A stretch of DNA of 64,000 bases from NCBI RefSeq assembly GCF_009604375.1, contig NZ_WEGH01000002.1, positions 396,073 through 460,072 on the forward strand, given 5' to 3'. Below are positions 51,938 to 59,694 of the stretch, in pieces; positions within the stretch are counted from its first letter, which is position 1; every line of letters starts with the position of its first letter. Below the pieces are notes generated by a model that saw only the letters and a list, made by a program, of their open reading frames with translations, ran no database searches and had not been told where the DNA came from. The DNA comes from Actinomadura macrotermitis (GTDB lineage: Bacteria > Actinomycetota > Actinomycetes > Streptosporangiales > Streptosporangiaceae). Both the position numbers and the translations under genes were made by a program.

Positions 51938-53658
51938 TGGAGATCCGCGACCTGACCCCGGCGGAACGCCGCGTGTGGCGGGCCTTCCCGCGCGGCCGCC
52001 GCGTCGACTTCACCGACCGCCCGCCGGGGCCGGAACGCACCGTCCGCGCGAAGGTGCTGCGCGCGCTCCTGCTCACCCAGGGCGCGGCGGACGGCGAGGT
52101 CGCGTCGCTGCGGATGACCGCCGCCCGCATCACCGGGCGCCTCGACCTGAAGTACGCCACGGTCGAGCACCCGGTGTCGCTGCACGGCTGCCACTTCGAC
52201 GAGGTGCCGTTCCTGTACGGGGCGCGGGTCCGGCAGTTCAACCTGCAAGGTTCGCACCTGCCGGGCCTGGACGCGGCGACCATCCACGTGGACGGCGTGC
52301 TGCGGGTCACCGGCTGCCGCGTCACCGGCCTCGCCCGGCTCGGCGGCGCGCGGATCTCCGGCGCCCTGTTCTGCGACGGCGCCGAGTTCGGCTCGCCCGG
52401 CGTCGCCACCGCGCTTGAGCTGAACCACGTCTCGGTCGGGCGCGACCTGTACGGCGTGGGCCTGGCCGCGCACGGCACCGTCCGGCTGAACGGCGCCGAG
52501 GTCACCGGCAAGGTCAACCTGCGCGACGCCGTGCTGGACGCGCCCGGCGGCACGGCGCTGAACGCCAAGCTGCTCACCGTCGGCTCCAACGTCTCCCTGG
52601 ACGAACTCCAGGCGCAAGGCGAGGTCAGGCTGCACGGCGCCCGGATCCCCGGGCAGCTCGGCCTGACCGGCGCCCGGCTGTCCGAGCCCGGCGGCACGGC
52701 GCTGGACGTGGGCGCGGTCGTCATCGGCTCCGGCGCCGACCTGACCGGCTTACAGGCCGAGGGCCGGATCGAGCTGCACGACGCGACGGTCACCGGCCCG
52801 CTCGACCTCTCCAGGGCCCGCCTCACCGCACCCGGCGGTGTCGTGCTGGACGCCACCTCGCTCACGGTCGGCTCCAACGTCGTCCTGCACCGCCTCCAGG
52901 CGGAGGGCCGGGTGGAGCTGCGCGGCGCGACGATCTCCGGGCAGCTCAACTGCGCCGGGGCCCGGTTCACCAACCCGGGCGAGACCGCGCTGCGGGCGAG
53001 CAGCTGCACCATCGGCGAGCTGTGGCTGCGGGAGGACTCCCTCATCGAGGGGGCGGTGAACCTGCGCCGGTCCCAGATCGACATGGTGCACGCCGAGCCC
53101 GGCGCCTGGCCCGACGTCGTCAAGCTCGACGGGTTCGTCTACACAGCGCTGAATCCGCGCCGGCCCGCCCGGGAGCGCCTGCCCCTCCTCGAACGCGACG
53201 ACGACGGCTACGTCCCGTTCGCCTACGAGCAGCTCGCCGCGTCCTACCGGCGGATCGGCGACGAGGCGGGCGTGCGGGCCGTCCAACTCGCCCGGCAGCG
53301 CCGCCACCGCGGCACGCTGCCCTGGTACGCGCGGATCTGGGGGTATCTGCAGGAGGTGACCGTCGGCTACGGCTTCAAGCCGCTGCGCGCCGCCGCGTGG
53401 CTGGTCGCGCTGCTCGCCGCCGGCACGGCCGCGTTCGGGCTGCACCACCCGCCGCCCCTCAAGCCGGACGAGACACCCGGCTTCAACGCCCTCTTCTACA
53501 CCCTCGACCTGCTGCTGCCGATCATCGACTTCGGGCAGGAGAAGGCGTTCAAGCCGCAGGGCGGGTACCAGTGGCTGTCCTACGCGCTGATCCTGGCCGG
53601 CTGGGTCCTGGCGACGACGATCATCACCGGCATCACCCGCGCGCTCAGCCGGCAGTGA
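51937..53658 (+). CDS. Beta-helix repeat protein with C-terminal membrane segments
   Basis: A 573-residue protein. Residues 1-60 are a helical head. About 60-390 form a right-handed beta-helix-like solenoid with four perfect-length 48-residue repeats at 158-349. A basic segment (QLARQRRHRGTLPWYARIWG) precedes hydrophobic spans at about 484-502 and 545-568 with LLLPIIDFGQEKAF between them. Streptomyces relatives are sometimes labelled membrane-associated oxidoreductase, but I see no redox motif. It probably is a membrane-anchored scaffold with the helix in the cytoplasm. Its stop overlaps the SnoaL-like gene by 14 bases. Confidence 0.68.
   Translation: MEIRDLTPAERRVWRAFPRGRRVDFTDRPPGPERTVRAKVLRALLLTQGAADGEVASLRMTAARITGRLDLKYATVEHPVSLHGCHFDEVPFLYGARVRQFNLQGSHLPGLDAATIHVDGVLRVTGCRVTGLARLGGARISGALFCDGAEFGSPGVATALELNHVSVGRDLYGVGLAAHGTVRLNGAEVTGKVNLRDAVLDAPGGTALNAKLLTVGSNVSLDELQAQGEVRLHGARIPGQLGLTGARLSEPGGTALDVGAVVIGSGADLTGLQAEGRIELHDATVTGPLDLSRARLTAPGGVVLDATSLTVGSNVVLHRLQAEGRVELRGATISGQLNCAGARFTNPGETALRASSCTIGELWLREDSLIEGAVNLRRSQIDMVHAEPGAWPDVVKLDGFVYTALNPRRPARERLPLLERDDDGYVPFAYEQLAASYRRIGDEAGVRAVQLARQRRHRGTLPWYARIWGYLQEVTVGYGFKPLRAAAWLVALLAAGTAAFGLHHPPPLKPDETPGFNALFYTLDLLLPIIDFGQEKAFKPQGGYQWLSYALILAGWVLATTIITGITRALSRQ
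52408..52983 (+). repeat. Four tandem 144-bp in-frame repeats
   Basis: Units start at 52408, 52552, 52696 and 52840, each 48 codons. The shared pattern is TAL-x7-VGSNV-x2-LQAQGEVRLHGA-x3-GQL-x6-ARL-x3-PGG. Partial units flank them. They are diverged from each other but keep exact length. Confidence 0.85.
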
Positions 53659-54031
53659 GCTCGCGCTTGATCTGCTCGAACTCCACGGCCATCGCGGCCT
53701 GCAGCGCCTGCGCGGCCGACAGCGGGCGGACCATGACCATGAAGTCGTCGATCAGGCCGTCGGCGCGGGTGTGGATGAAGTCGCAGCCGGTGATCTCCTT
53801 GTCGCCGACCCGCGCCTGGAAGACCAGCGCGTGGTCGTCGCCGTCGTTGATCTCGCGGACGTAGCGGAAGTCCTGGAAGACGCGGAAGACCGCGCGCAGG
53901 ATCGCGGCGGTGATCTGCTTGCCCTCGTAGGGCTTGAAGACGACCGGGCTGGTGAACACGACGTCGTCGGCCAGCAGGGCGATGGCGGCGTCGGGGTCGT
54001 TCGCCTCGACGGCCTTGCGGAAGGACTGCAT
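53645..54031 (-). CDS. SnoaL-like (NTF2-fold) protein
   Basis: A 128-residue NTF2-fold protein: FRKAVEANDPDAAIALLADD, VVFTSPVVFKPYEGKQ, FVYVREINDGDDHALVFQAR-type strands and GCDFIHTRADGLIDDFMVMV. Such small cone-shaped proteins are hydrolases, isomerases or ligand binders. ATG 54031 follows GAGGAG at seven bases. It is divergent from a PadR regulator 73 bases away, which probably controls it. Confidence 0.8.
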   Translation of the reverse strand: MQSFRKAVEANDPDAAIALLADDVVFTSPVVFKPYEGKQITAAILRAVFRVFQDFRYVREINDGDDHALVFQARVGDKEITGCDFIHTRADGLIDDFMVMVRPLSAAQALQAAMAVEFEQIKRELTAG

Positions 54032-54092
54032 GCCCGGCTCCTCACTACTCAATTTGTTGACTATGTACCGATGAGATTAATCACCGCGCTGC

Positions 54093-54098
54093 TACGGT
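54093..54098 (+). promoter_or_regulatory. Predicted -10 of leaderless padR transcript
   Basis: TACGGT lies six bases before GTG 54105 with no ribosome site between. Upstream TTGACT (54057-54062) is too far to be its -35. Confidence 0.4.
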
Positions 54099-54104
54099 GT
54101 CCAG

Positions 54105-54656
54105 GTGTCGTTGCGTTACGCGGTGCTGGCCGCCCTCCTGGACGGCGAGGCGTCCGGCTATGACCTGGCCAAGGCGTTCGACGCCTCGGTCGGCAACTTC
54201 TGGGCCGCGACGCCGCAGCAGCTCTACCGCGAGCTGGACCGGCTGGCGGCGGACGGACTGATCGCGGCCCGGGTCGTCCAGCAGGAGCGCCGCCCCAACA
54301 AGCGGATGTTCACCCTCACCGGGACCGGCCGCGACGCGCTGCGCGCCTTCACCGCCGAGCCCGCCCGGCCGACCGCCATCCGCGACGAGCTGATGGTCAA
54401 GGTGCAGGCCGCCGACGCGGGCGACACCGCGGCCGTGCGGGCCGCCGTCGAGGCGCGGATGGAGGCGGCGCGCGCCAAGCTCGCCCGCTACGACCGCACC
54501 CGCGCCCGGCTGCTGGACGGCCGCGACGAGGCCGCCTACCTGCGCGAGGCCGAGCGCGTCGGCCCGTACCTGACGCTGATGCGCGGCCGCGCGTTCGAGC
54601 AGGAGAACCTGCGCTGGTGCGAGCGCACCCTGGAGGTCCTCAGCTCCCGCGGCTGA
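54105..54656 (+). CDS. PadR-family transcriptional regulator
   Basis: A 183-residue protein: winged helix YAVLAALLDGEASGYDLAKA, FDASVGNFWAATPQQLYREL, RRPNKRMFTLTGTGRDALRA, and a PadR C-terminal helical dimer domain (AKLARYDRTRARLLDG). It represses until bound by a drug or phenolic acid. Divergent from the SnoaL-like gene. Its end overlaps the convergent MFS gene by 17 bases. Confidence 0.88.
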   Translation: MSLRYAVLAALLDGEASGYDLAKAFDASVGNFWAATPQQLYRELDRLAADGLIAARVVQQERRPNKRMFTLTGTGRDALRAFTAEPARPTAIRDELMVKVQAADAGDTAAVRAAVEARMEAARAKLARYDRTRARLLDGRDEAAYLREAERVGPYLTLMRGRAFEQENLRWCERTLEVLSSRG

Positions 54657-55809
54657 CCGGCACCGGCTCCGGCACCCGGGGGCGCCGGGTCGCGACCGTA
54701 ACGGCGAGGGCGCCGAGGACGAGGGCGGCGGCGGGCCAGCCGAGCGACGCCGGGCCCCAGGCGCCCAGCGCGATCCCGCCGAGCGCGCCGCCGAGGCCCA
54801 TGCCGACGTACTGCGCCGAGGCGTTCAGCCCCATCAGCAGCGGCGTCGCCCCCGGCGCCAGCTCCACCAGCAGCCGCAGGTGCGTGGCGTACTGGAGCCA
54901 GGACGGCACCCCGAACACCGCGGCCCACAGCAGCGTGACGGCGTAGTCGTCGCGGACGAGCGGCACCAGCGCGACGACGACGGCGAACGCCGCCAGCGCG
55001 CCGATCCGGACGCGGTCCGGGTGCAGGCCGTCAGCGAGCCGGCCGCCGACCAGGTTCGCGCCGATCGAGACCGTGCCGAAGACCCACAGCGCCACGGCGA
55101 GCCGGCCGCCGTCGCCGCCCGTCGCGGGCGCCAGCACCGGGCCGAGGTAGGTGTAGAGGGCGTAGAACCCGGCGAACAGCAGCATGATCAGGCCGAGCAT
55201 CGCGGCCACCCGCCGGTCGGCGAGCGGCGCGAACCGGCGGCGCAGCCCGTCGGGGACCGGCAGCCGCAGGTCCGGCACGACGAGCGCGACCCCGGCCAGC
55301 GCGGCGGCGCCGAGCCCGGCGACCAGCCAGAGCGTGGCCCGCCAGCCGAGCGCGCCGCCGACCCAGGTCCCGAGCGGCACGCCGATGGCGTTGGCCACGG
55401 TGAGGCCGGCCATGACGGCGGCCATCGCGCGCCCGCGGCGCTCGGGCGGCGCGAGCGCGGCGGCCACGGCGGCGGCGTTCGGGGTGTACATCGACGCGCC
55501 CGCCGCCGCGACCACCCGGGTCGCCAGCACCAGCGGGTAGCTCGGCGCGAGCGCGGTCGCGACGTTGCCGAGCACGAACAGCGCGAGCGCGGCGAGCAGC
55601 ACCGGGCGGCGCGAGAACCGGGCCGTCGCCGCGGCGAGGACCGGCGACAGCACCGCGTAGGAGAGGGCGAACACGGTGACCAGCTGCCCGGCGGCGGACG
55701 GGGAGACGTCCAGGTCGCGGGCGACGGGGGCGACGAGCCCGGCGGTCACGAAGGCGTCCACGCCGATCGCGAAGGTGCCGGCGGCGAGGGCGAGCAGGCG
55801 TGATCTCAA
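54640..55809 (-). CDS. MFS transporter (DHA1/arabinose-efflux-like)
   Basis: A 389-residue 12-helix major facilitator: LLALAAGTFAIGVDAFVTAG, LLAALALFVLGNVATALAPS, motif A-like ATARFSRRPVLLA and motif C-like AVMAGLTVANAIGVPLGTW. The DHA1 group exports drugs or sugars with protons. The start is TTG 55809, fixed by GGAGG seven bases upstream. A 24-bp palindrome in its promoter region is shared with the divergent ArsR gene. Confidence 0.85.
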   Translation of the reverse strand: MRSRLLALAAGTFAIGVDAFVTAGLVAPVARDLDVSPSAAGQLVTVFALSYAVLSPVLAAATARFSRRPVLLAALALFVLGNVATALAPSYPLVLATRVVAAAGASMYTPNAAAVAAALAPPERRGRAMAAVMAGLTVANAIGVPLGTWVGGALGWRATLWLVAGLGAAALAGVALVVPDLRLPVPDGLRRRFAPLADRRVAAMLGLIMLLFAGFYALYTYLGPVLAPATGGDGGRLAVALWVFGTVSIGANLVGGRLADGLHPDRVRIGALAAFAVVVALVPLVRDDYAVTLLWAAVFGVPSWLQYATHLRLLVELAPGATPLLMGLNASAQYVGMGLGGALGGIALGAWGPASLGWPAAALVLGALAVTVATRRPRVPEPVPVSRGS

Positions 55810-55826
55810 GGGGGGACCTCCGCAGA

Positions 55827-55850
55827 ACACTTTGATTGATCTCAAAGTGT
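55827..55850. promoter_or_regulatory. ArsR-type operator between arsR-like and MFS genes
   Basis: ACACTTTGA and TCAAAGTGT, perfect 9-bp arms, flank TTGATC. A second weaker pair CTTCGA...TCGAAG (55857-55882) overlaps the predicted arsR -35. This suits control of both genes by the ArsR-like protein. Confidence 0.7.
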
Positions 55851-55865
55851 CGGAAACTTCGACGC

Positions 55866-55896
55866 TTGTCAAACCATCGAAGCGAGGCCGTATGCT
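55866..55896 (+). promoter_or_regulatory. Promoter of the ArsR-like gene (leaderless)
   Basis: TTGTCA (55866-55871), 19 bases, TATGCT (55891-55896), then six bases to ATG 55903. Transcription would begin at or next to the start codon. Confidence 0.55.
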
Positions 55897-55902
55897 GCGG
55901 GC

Positions 55903-56214
55903 ATGTCCCTGCTTCCCCAGCCCGCCCGCGCGGACATCGACTTCATCGCGCTGATGCACGCCCTCGCCGACCCGGTGCGGCTGCGGATGGTCGGGCTGCT
56001 GGCGGACGGCCGCGAGCGGACGTGCCTCGGCGTCGTGGAGGCGCTCGGCATGAACGCCTCCACCATGTCCCACCACTTCCGGGTGCTGCGCGAGTCCGGC
56101 GTGACCAGCACCCGCAAGACCGGCCGCGTCCGCTACGTCACCCTGCGCCGCGACGACCTGGACGCCCGCTTCCCCGGCGTCCTGGACGCCGCGATCGGCG
56201 CCGTCCCGGCCTAG
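55903..56214 (+). CDS. ArsR/SmtB-family transcriptional regulator
   Basis: A 103-residue winged helix: ALMHALADPVRLRMVGLLAD, CLGVVEALGMNASTMSHHFR, VLRESGVTSTRKTGRVRYVT. The ELCVCDL metal motif of ArsR is absent; the Cys in RERTCLGV is alone, so the inducer may not be a metal. It is divergent from an MFS gene with a strong palindrome between, and probably represses that exporter. Its stop overlaps the next convergent gene by four bases. Confidence 0.87.
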   Translation: MSLLPQPARADIDFIALMHALADPVRLRMVGLLADGRERTCLGVVEALGMNASTMSHHFRVLRESGVTSTRKTGRVRYVTLRRDDLDARFPGVLDAAIGAVPA

Positions 56215-56846
56215 CGGACGCAGTTGGGCGGCTCGTCGGGCTGCTGAACGTCCCCGGCAGGGAGCCGGAACCGCGAGTCCTTGACGGTGTAGCCCTTCAG
56301 CCACCGCCCGTCCGGCCCGGCGGAGGCGGGGCTGAACGGCGCGGGGCCGGTGCCCATCTGCTGGCACACCGGGTCGACCAGCCCCCAGGAGAAGCCCATC
56401 CGGTCGTACCGGTGGCCGCGCGGGTCCTGGTAGAAGGTGAACGTCCCGCGCCTCATGTTCGCCGGGACGTCGTCCTGGCGGAGGCCCGAGACCACCGCGA
56501 CCGGGCCGCCGGTCATCACGTAGTCGACCTTGACGCTGCCCCAGTGGTGCACCGAGGGGCCGCCGGGCCGGTCGGGCGCGTAGTGGTCGAAGCGGATGGT
56601 GCCGTGCGCGGCACCCCAGGTGATCTTCCCGTCGACGACCTTGAACGGGCCGCCGTGCGCGTCCACGACGAACCGCCGGAACGGGTACTGCGGATCGCCG
56701 GGGTAGCGCAGCCACGCGTCGCCGGTGACGTGGGAGCGCTGCGCGGCGCCCCCTCCTGCGGCGGGCTCGGCGAGCGCGTCGCCGGTGGCGGTGAGGGCGG
56801 CCACCGCGCAGGCCGTTGCGAGAGTGACGCCGATCGTGCGGGACAT
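56211..56846 (-). CDS. Secreted protein of unknown function
   Basis: A 211-residue exported protein: signal MSRTIGVTLATACAVAALTA ending near ALAEPA, then a beta-rich mature domain (RFVVDAHGGPFKVVDGKITW, FDHYAPDRPGGPSVHHWGSV, GTFTFYQDPRGHRYDRMGFS). Relatives occur as short secreted proteins in actinomycetes; I know no function. AGGAGG precedes ATG 56846. The 214 bases between it and the sigma factor hold only a tiny ORF at 57029. Confidence 0.7.
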   Translation of the reverse strand: MSRTIGVTLATACAVAALTATGDALAEPAAGGGAAQRSHVTGDAWLRYPGDPQYPFRRFVVDAHGGPFKVVDGKITWGAAHGTIRFDHYAPDRPGGPSVHHWGSVKVDYVMTGGPVAVVSGLRQDDVPANMRRGTFTFYQDPRGHRYDRMGFSWGLVDPVCQQMGTGPAPFSPASAGPDGRWLKGYTVKDSRFRLPAGDVQQPDEPPNCVR

Positions 56847-57028
56847 CCGTCCTCCTGAGAACCGGTGCGGGCGGCCTTCGCCCGCGCCCTTCACGCTCGC
56901 AGCGGCGCGCCGCGCGGCCTTCCCCCGCCGGAGCGAGCCGCCTGGCCCGTCCGGGCGAGATCGCCGGGGAAAGGAATCGGCCCCGCGGCCAAGTAGGGGT
57001 GACCGCACCTGATCATGGGAGGCACCGC

Positions 57029-57049
57029 ATGACCGGATTCCGCACTTGA
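57029..57049 (+). other. Possible six-codon leader ORF before the sigma factor
   Basis: ATG 57029 encodes MTGFRT and stops 11 bases before the sigma factor GTG. It has a near-ideal GGGAGG seven bases upstream, better than the sigma gene's own GAGGGG. It could couple or attenuate translation. Confidence 0.3.
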
Positions 57050-57060
57050 GGGGCGCCGAC

Positions 57061-57585
57061 GTGGCACCGCCCGGCACGCGGCGGGCCGACGAGTTCGCCG
57101 CGCACTACGACGCGCACTTCGCCGACGTCCACCGCTACATCGCCGGGCGGCTCGGCCGGGACGTGGCCGACGACATCGCCGCCGACACGTTCGTCATCGC
57201 GCTGCGCGGCCACGACCGCTACGACCCGGCCAAAGGCTCGGTCCGGCCGTGGCTGTTCGGCATCGCCACCAACCTCGTCGCGCAGCACCGGCGGCAGGAG
57301 CGGCGCCGCTACCGGGCCCTCGCCAAGGTCGGCCCGGACGCGGCGCAGGACGGCCACGAGGACCGGGTCCTCGACTGGGTGCGGGCCGAGGGCCTGCAGC
57401 CGCGCCTGGCCGGCGCGCTGCGCGCCCTGCCCGCCGCGCAGCGCGACGTGCTGCTGCTCAGCGCGCTCGGCGAGCTGACCAACGAGGAGATCGCCGCGGC
57501 GCTCGACATCCCCTACGGCACGGTCGCCTCGCGGCTGAGCCGGGCCCGCGCCAAGGTGCGGGCCGCTCTCGGAGAGGACCGGTAA
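57061..57585 (+). CDS. ECF-type RNA polymerase sigma factor
   Basis: A 174-residue sigma-70 family factor: region 2 (DEFAAHYDAHFADVHRYIAG, DIAADTFVIALRGHDRYDPA, RPWLFGIATNLVAQHRRQER) and region 4 (LPAAQRDVLLLSALGELTNE, GTVASRLSRARAKVRAAL). It directs transcription of a small regulon. The downstream gene, overlapping by one base, encodes a CU044_5270-type membrane protein that may serve as its anti-sigma factor. GTG 57061 chosen; TTG 57046 possible. Confidence 0.9.
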   Translation: MAPPGTRRADEFAAHYDAHFADVHRYIAGRLGRDVADDIAADTFVIALRGHDRYDPAKGSVRPWLFGIATNLVAQHRRQERRRYRALAKVGPDAAQDGHEDRVLDWVRAEGLQPRLAGALRALPAAQRDVLLLSALGELTNEEIAAALDIPYGTVASRLSRARAKVRAALGEDR

Positions 57586-58646
57586 TGGACGACGACCGCA
57601 TGATCCGCGCGTTCCTGGTGGACGACGCCCCGCCGTCGGCGGAGGTCGTCGCCGAGGGCCGGCGCCGGCTGTACGCGGCGGCGCCCCCTGCCCGGCGGCC
57701 GCGCCGGCGGCCGGCCTGGAGCCTCGGCGCGGCGGGGCTCGCCGCCGCCGCTGCCTGCGCGGCCACGGTGGTGACGCTCGGCGGCGGGGACCCCGCTCCG
57801 CCCGGCGGGCGGACGCTCACCGCGTCCCAGGTGCTGCTCGCCGCCGCGCACGAGGCCGAGACCGCGCCGCCCGGCCGGTACTGGCACAGCCACGTGGTGG
57901 CGGGGCAGACCTACCGCGTCGACCAGGGCGGCTACGCGATCGTCGGCGCCCGGATGGAGATCGACGGCTGGGCGGCGCGCAGCCCGCGCGACGCCGACGT
58001 CACCCGCAGCCGGTTCGCCGGGGCCCGCCCGCAGACCGCCGCCGACCGCGCCGCCTGGGCCCGCGCGGGCTCCCCGAAGACCTGGCGGGTGCGCTCCAAC
58101 GGCTCTCTGATCGTCCAGCGGGCGGCGGACCAGCCGTGGGATGTCAGGCGCACGTCGCCCGCGGCCAAGAAGGCGCGCGAGGCGTTCTTCGCGGACCAGG
58201 CGGAGCGGTGCGCGAAGACGCGCGACTGCCCGCCGTCCGAACCGAGCGCCGCGCAGCGCGAGGCGTTCGCCGGCGACCCGAAGGCCCTGCGCGCCTACCT
58301 CGACGCGGCCACCGGCCAGGGCGGCCCGTCGGGGATGCTGCGCAACGCGGCCGGGCTGCTCACCCAGCCCGGCTCGGGCAAGCTGCACGGCGCGGTGTTC
58401 CGCCTGCTCGCCGGGCTGCCCGGGATCCGCAACGCGGGCCGGACCACCGACAGCGAGGGCCGCCCGGCGCTCGCGCTGTCCGCCCGGGATGCCAGGCTCG
58501 ACACCCGCCTCCTGCTGGAGCCGGGCACCTATCGGGTGCTCGGCCTCCAGGACGTCCTGGTCACCGGCACCGAGGGTCTGAAGCCGGGAACCGTCTACCG
58601 CCAGGACGTCTACCTGAAGCTGGGCTGGACGGACGAGGCGCCTTAA
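57585..58646 (+). CDS. CU044_5270-family membrane protein, likely sigma partner
   Basis: A 353-residue protein with a short cytoplasmic N-terminus (DDDRMIRAFLVDDAPPSAEV), one transmembrane helix (SLGAAGLAAAAACAATVVTL at about 45-65) and a long extracytoplasmic domain (LLAAAHEAETAPPGRYWHSH, WRVRSNGSLIVQRAADQPWD). This is the protein usually paired with such ECF sigma factors in actinomycetes. It may hold the sigma factor at the membrane. It has no zinc anti-sigma motif. TAATG overlap with the sigma gene. Confidence 0.78.
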   Translation: MDDDRMIRAFLVDDAPPSAEVVAEGRRRLYAAAPPARRPRRRPAWSLGAAGLAAAAACAATVVTLGGGDPAPPGGRTLTASQVLLAAAHEAETAPPGRYWHSHVVAGQTYRVDQGGYAIVGARMEIDGWAARSPRDADVTRSRFAGARPQTAADRAAWARAGSPKTWRVRSNGSLIVQRAADQPWDVRRTSPAAKKAREAFFADQAERCAKTRDCPPSEPSAAQREAFAGDPKALRAYLDAATGQGGPSGMLRNAAGLLTQPGSGKLHGAVFRLLAGLPGIRNAGRTTDSEGRPALALSARDARLDTRLLLEPGTYRVLGLQDVLVTGTEGLKPGTVYRQDVYLKLGWTDEAP

Positions 58647-59677
58647 CCCGCGCGGCCGACGATGGTGCCACCCCGGTCGATGACGACGATGTCGACCTCG
58701 ATCGGGGCGCCGCGCAGGGTGTCGAGCGCGACGTCCCGCGCGCGCGCTGCGACCAGGTCGCCGAGCGGCTGCCCCGCCCGCTGGCAGATCTGCAGCGCGT
58801 CCAGGGCGGTGTTGGCTCCGCGCACCTGCTCGGCCACCACGGGGTCGGCGATGAGGGAGGCGAGGGCGGCGAAATCGACCTGGGAGCGCTTGGAGTGCAG
58901 GTCCAGGTGGCCGTTGGCGAGCTTGGCCAGCTTGCCGATGCCGCCCGCGATCGTCAGGCGGGGCACCGGGTGGCGGCGCAGGTACTTCAGCACCGCGCCG
59001 GCGAAGTCGCCCATGTCGAGCAGCGCGTCCTCGGGCAGCCCGTACAGCTCCGCCGCGACCTTCTCCGAGGTGCTGCCGGTCGCGCCCGCGACATGGGTGT
59101 ACCCGGCGGCGCGGGCGACGTCGACGCCGCGGCGGATGCTCTCGATCCACGCCGAGCACGAGTAGGGCACGACGATCCCGGTCGTGCCGAGGATCGACAG
59201 CCCGCCGAGGATGCCGAGGCGCGGGTTCCAGGTCCTGCGGGCCAGTTCCTCGCCGCGGTCGACGGAGATCTCCACGATGACGTCGGCGTCGCCGAGGACC
59301 TCGCGCATCATCGCGCGCGGCACCGGGTTGATGGCGGGCTCGCCGACCTCCAGCGGCAGGCCCGGCTTGGTGACCGTGCCGACGCCCGGCCCGGCGCGGA
59401 ACACCACCCCCGAGCCGGGCGGCCCCGGGCGGACGGTCGAGCGGATCAGCGCGCCGTGCGTGACGTCGGGGTCGTCGCCGGCGTCCTTGACGATCCCGGC
59501 GGTCGCCGACGCCGCGGTCAGCTCCTCCACCGCGAGCGCGAACGCGGGCCGCTGCCCCTTCGGCAGGACGATCTCGACCGGGTCGGGGAACTCGCCGGTC
59601 AGCAGCGCGGTGTGGGCGGCCTTGGTCGCGGCGGTCGCGCAGGCGCCCGTCGTCCAGCCGTAACGGAGATCGCTCAC
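58643..59677 (-). CDS. cbiD: Cobalt-precorrin-5B C1-methyltransferase
   Basis: A 344-residue CbiD: LRYGWTTGACATAATKAAHT, GEPAINPVPRAMM, GTTGIVVPYSCSAWIESIRR and ATGSTSEKVAAELYGLP. It methylates C1 of the ring. Its presence rather than CobF is normal in actinomycetes with CobG. GTG 59677 follows TAGGACC. It is divergent from cobK with 17 bases between the start codons, so the two share a bidirectional promoter. Confidence 0.93.
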   Translation of the reverse strand: MSDLRYGWTTGACATAATKAAHTALLTGEFPDPVEIVLPKGQRPAFALAVEELTAASATAGIVKDAGDDPDVTHGALIRSTVRPGPPGSGVVFRAGPGVGTVTKPGLPLEVGEPAINPVPRAMMREVLGDADVIVEISVDRGEELARRTWNPRLGILGGLSILGTTGIVVPYSCSAWIESIRRGVDVARAAGYTHVAGATGSTSEKVAAELYGLPEDALLDMGDFAGAVLKYLRRHPVPRLTIAGGIGKLAKLANGHLDLHSKRSQVDFAALASLIADPVVAEQVRGANTALDALQICQRAGQPLGDLVAARARDVALDTLRGAPIEVDIVVIDRGGTIVGRAG

Positions 59678-59682
59678 GGTCC

Positions 59683-59688
59683 TAGCAT
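59683..59688. promoter_or_regulatory. Bidirectional -10 between cbiD and cobK
   Basis: Plus strand TAGCAT lies six bases before GTG 59695. On the minus strand the overlapping CATGCT (59684-59689) lies six bases before GTG 59677. The core AGCATGCT is palindromic. Confidence 0.5.
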
Positions 59689-59694
59689 GCTCCT

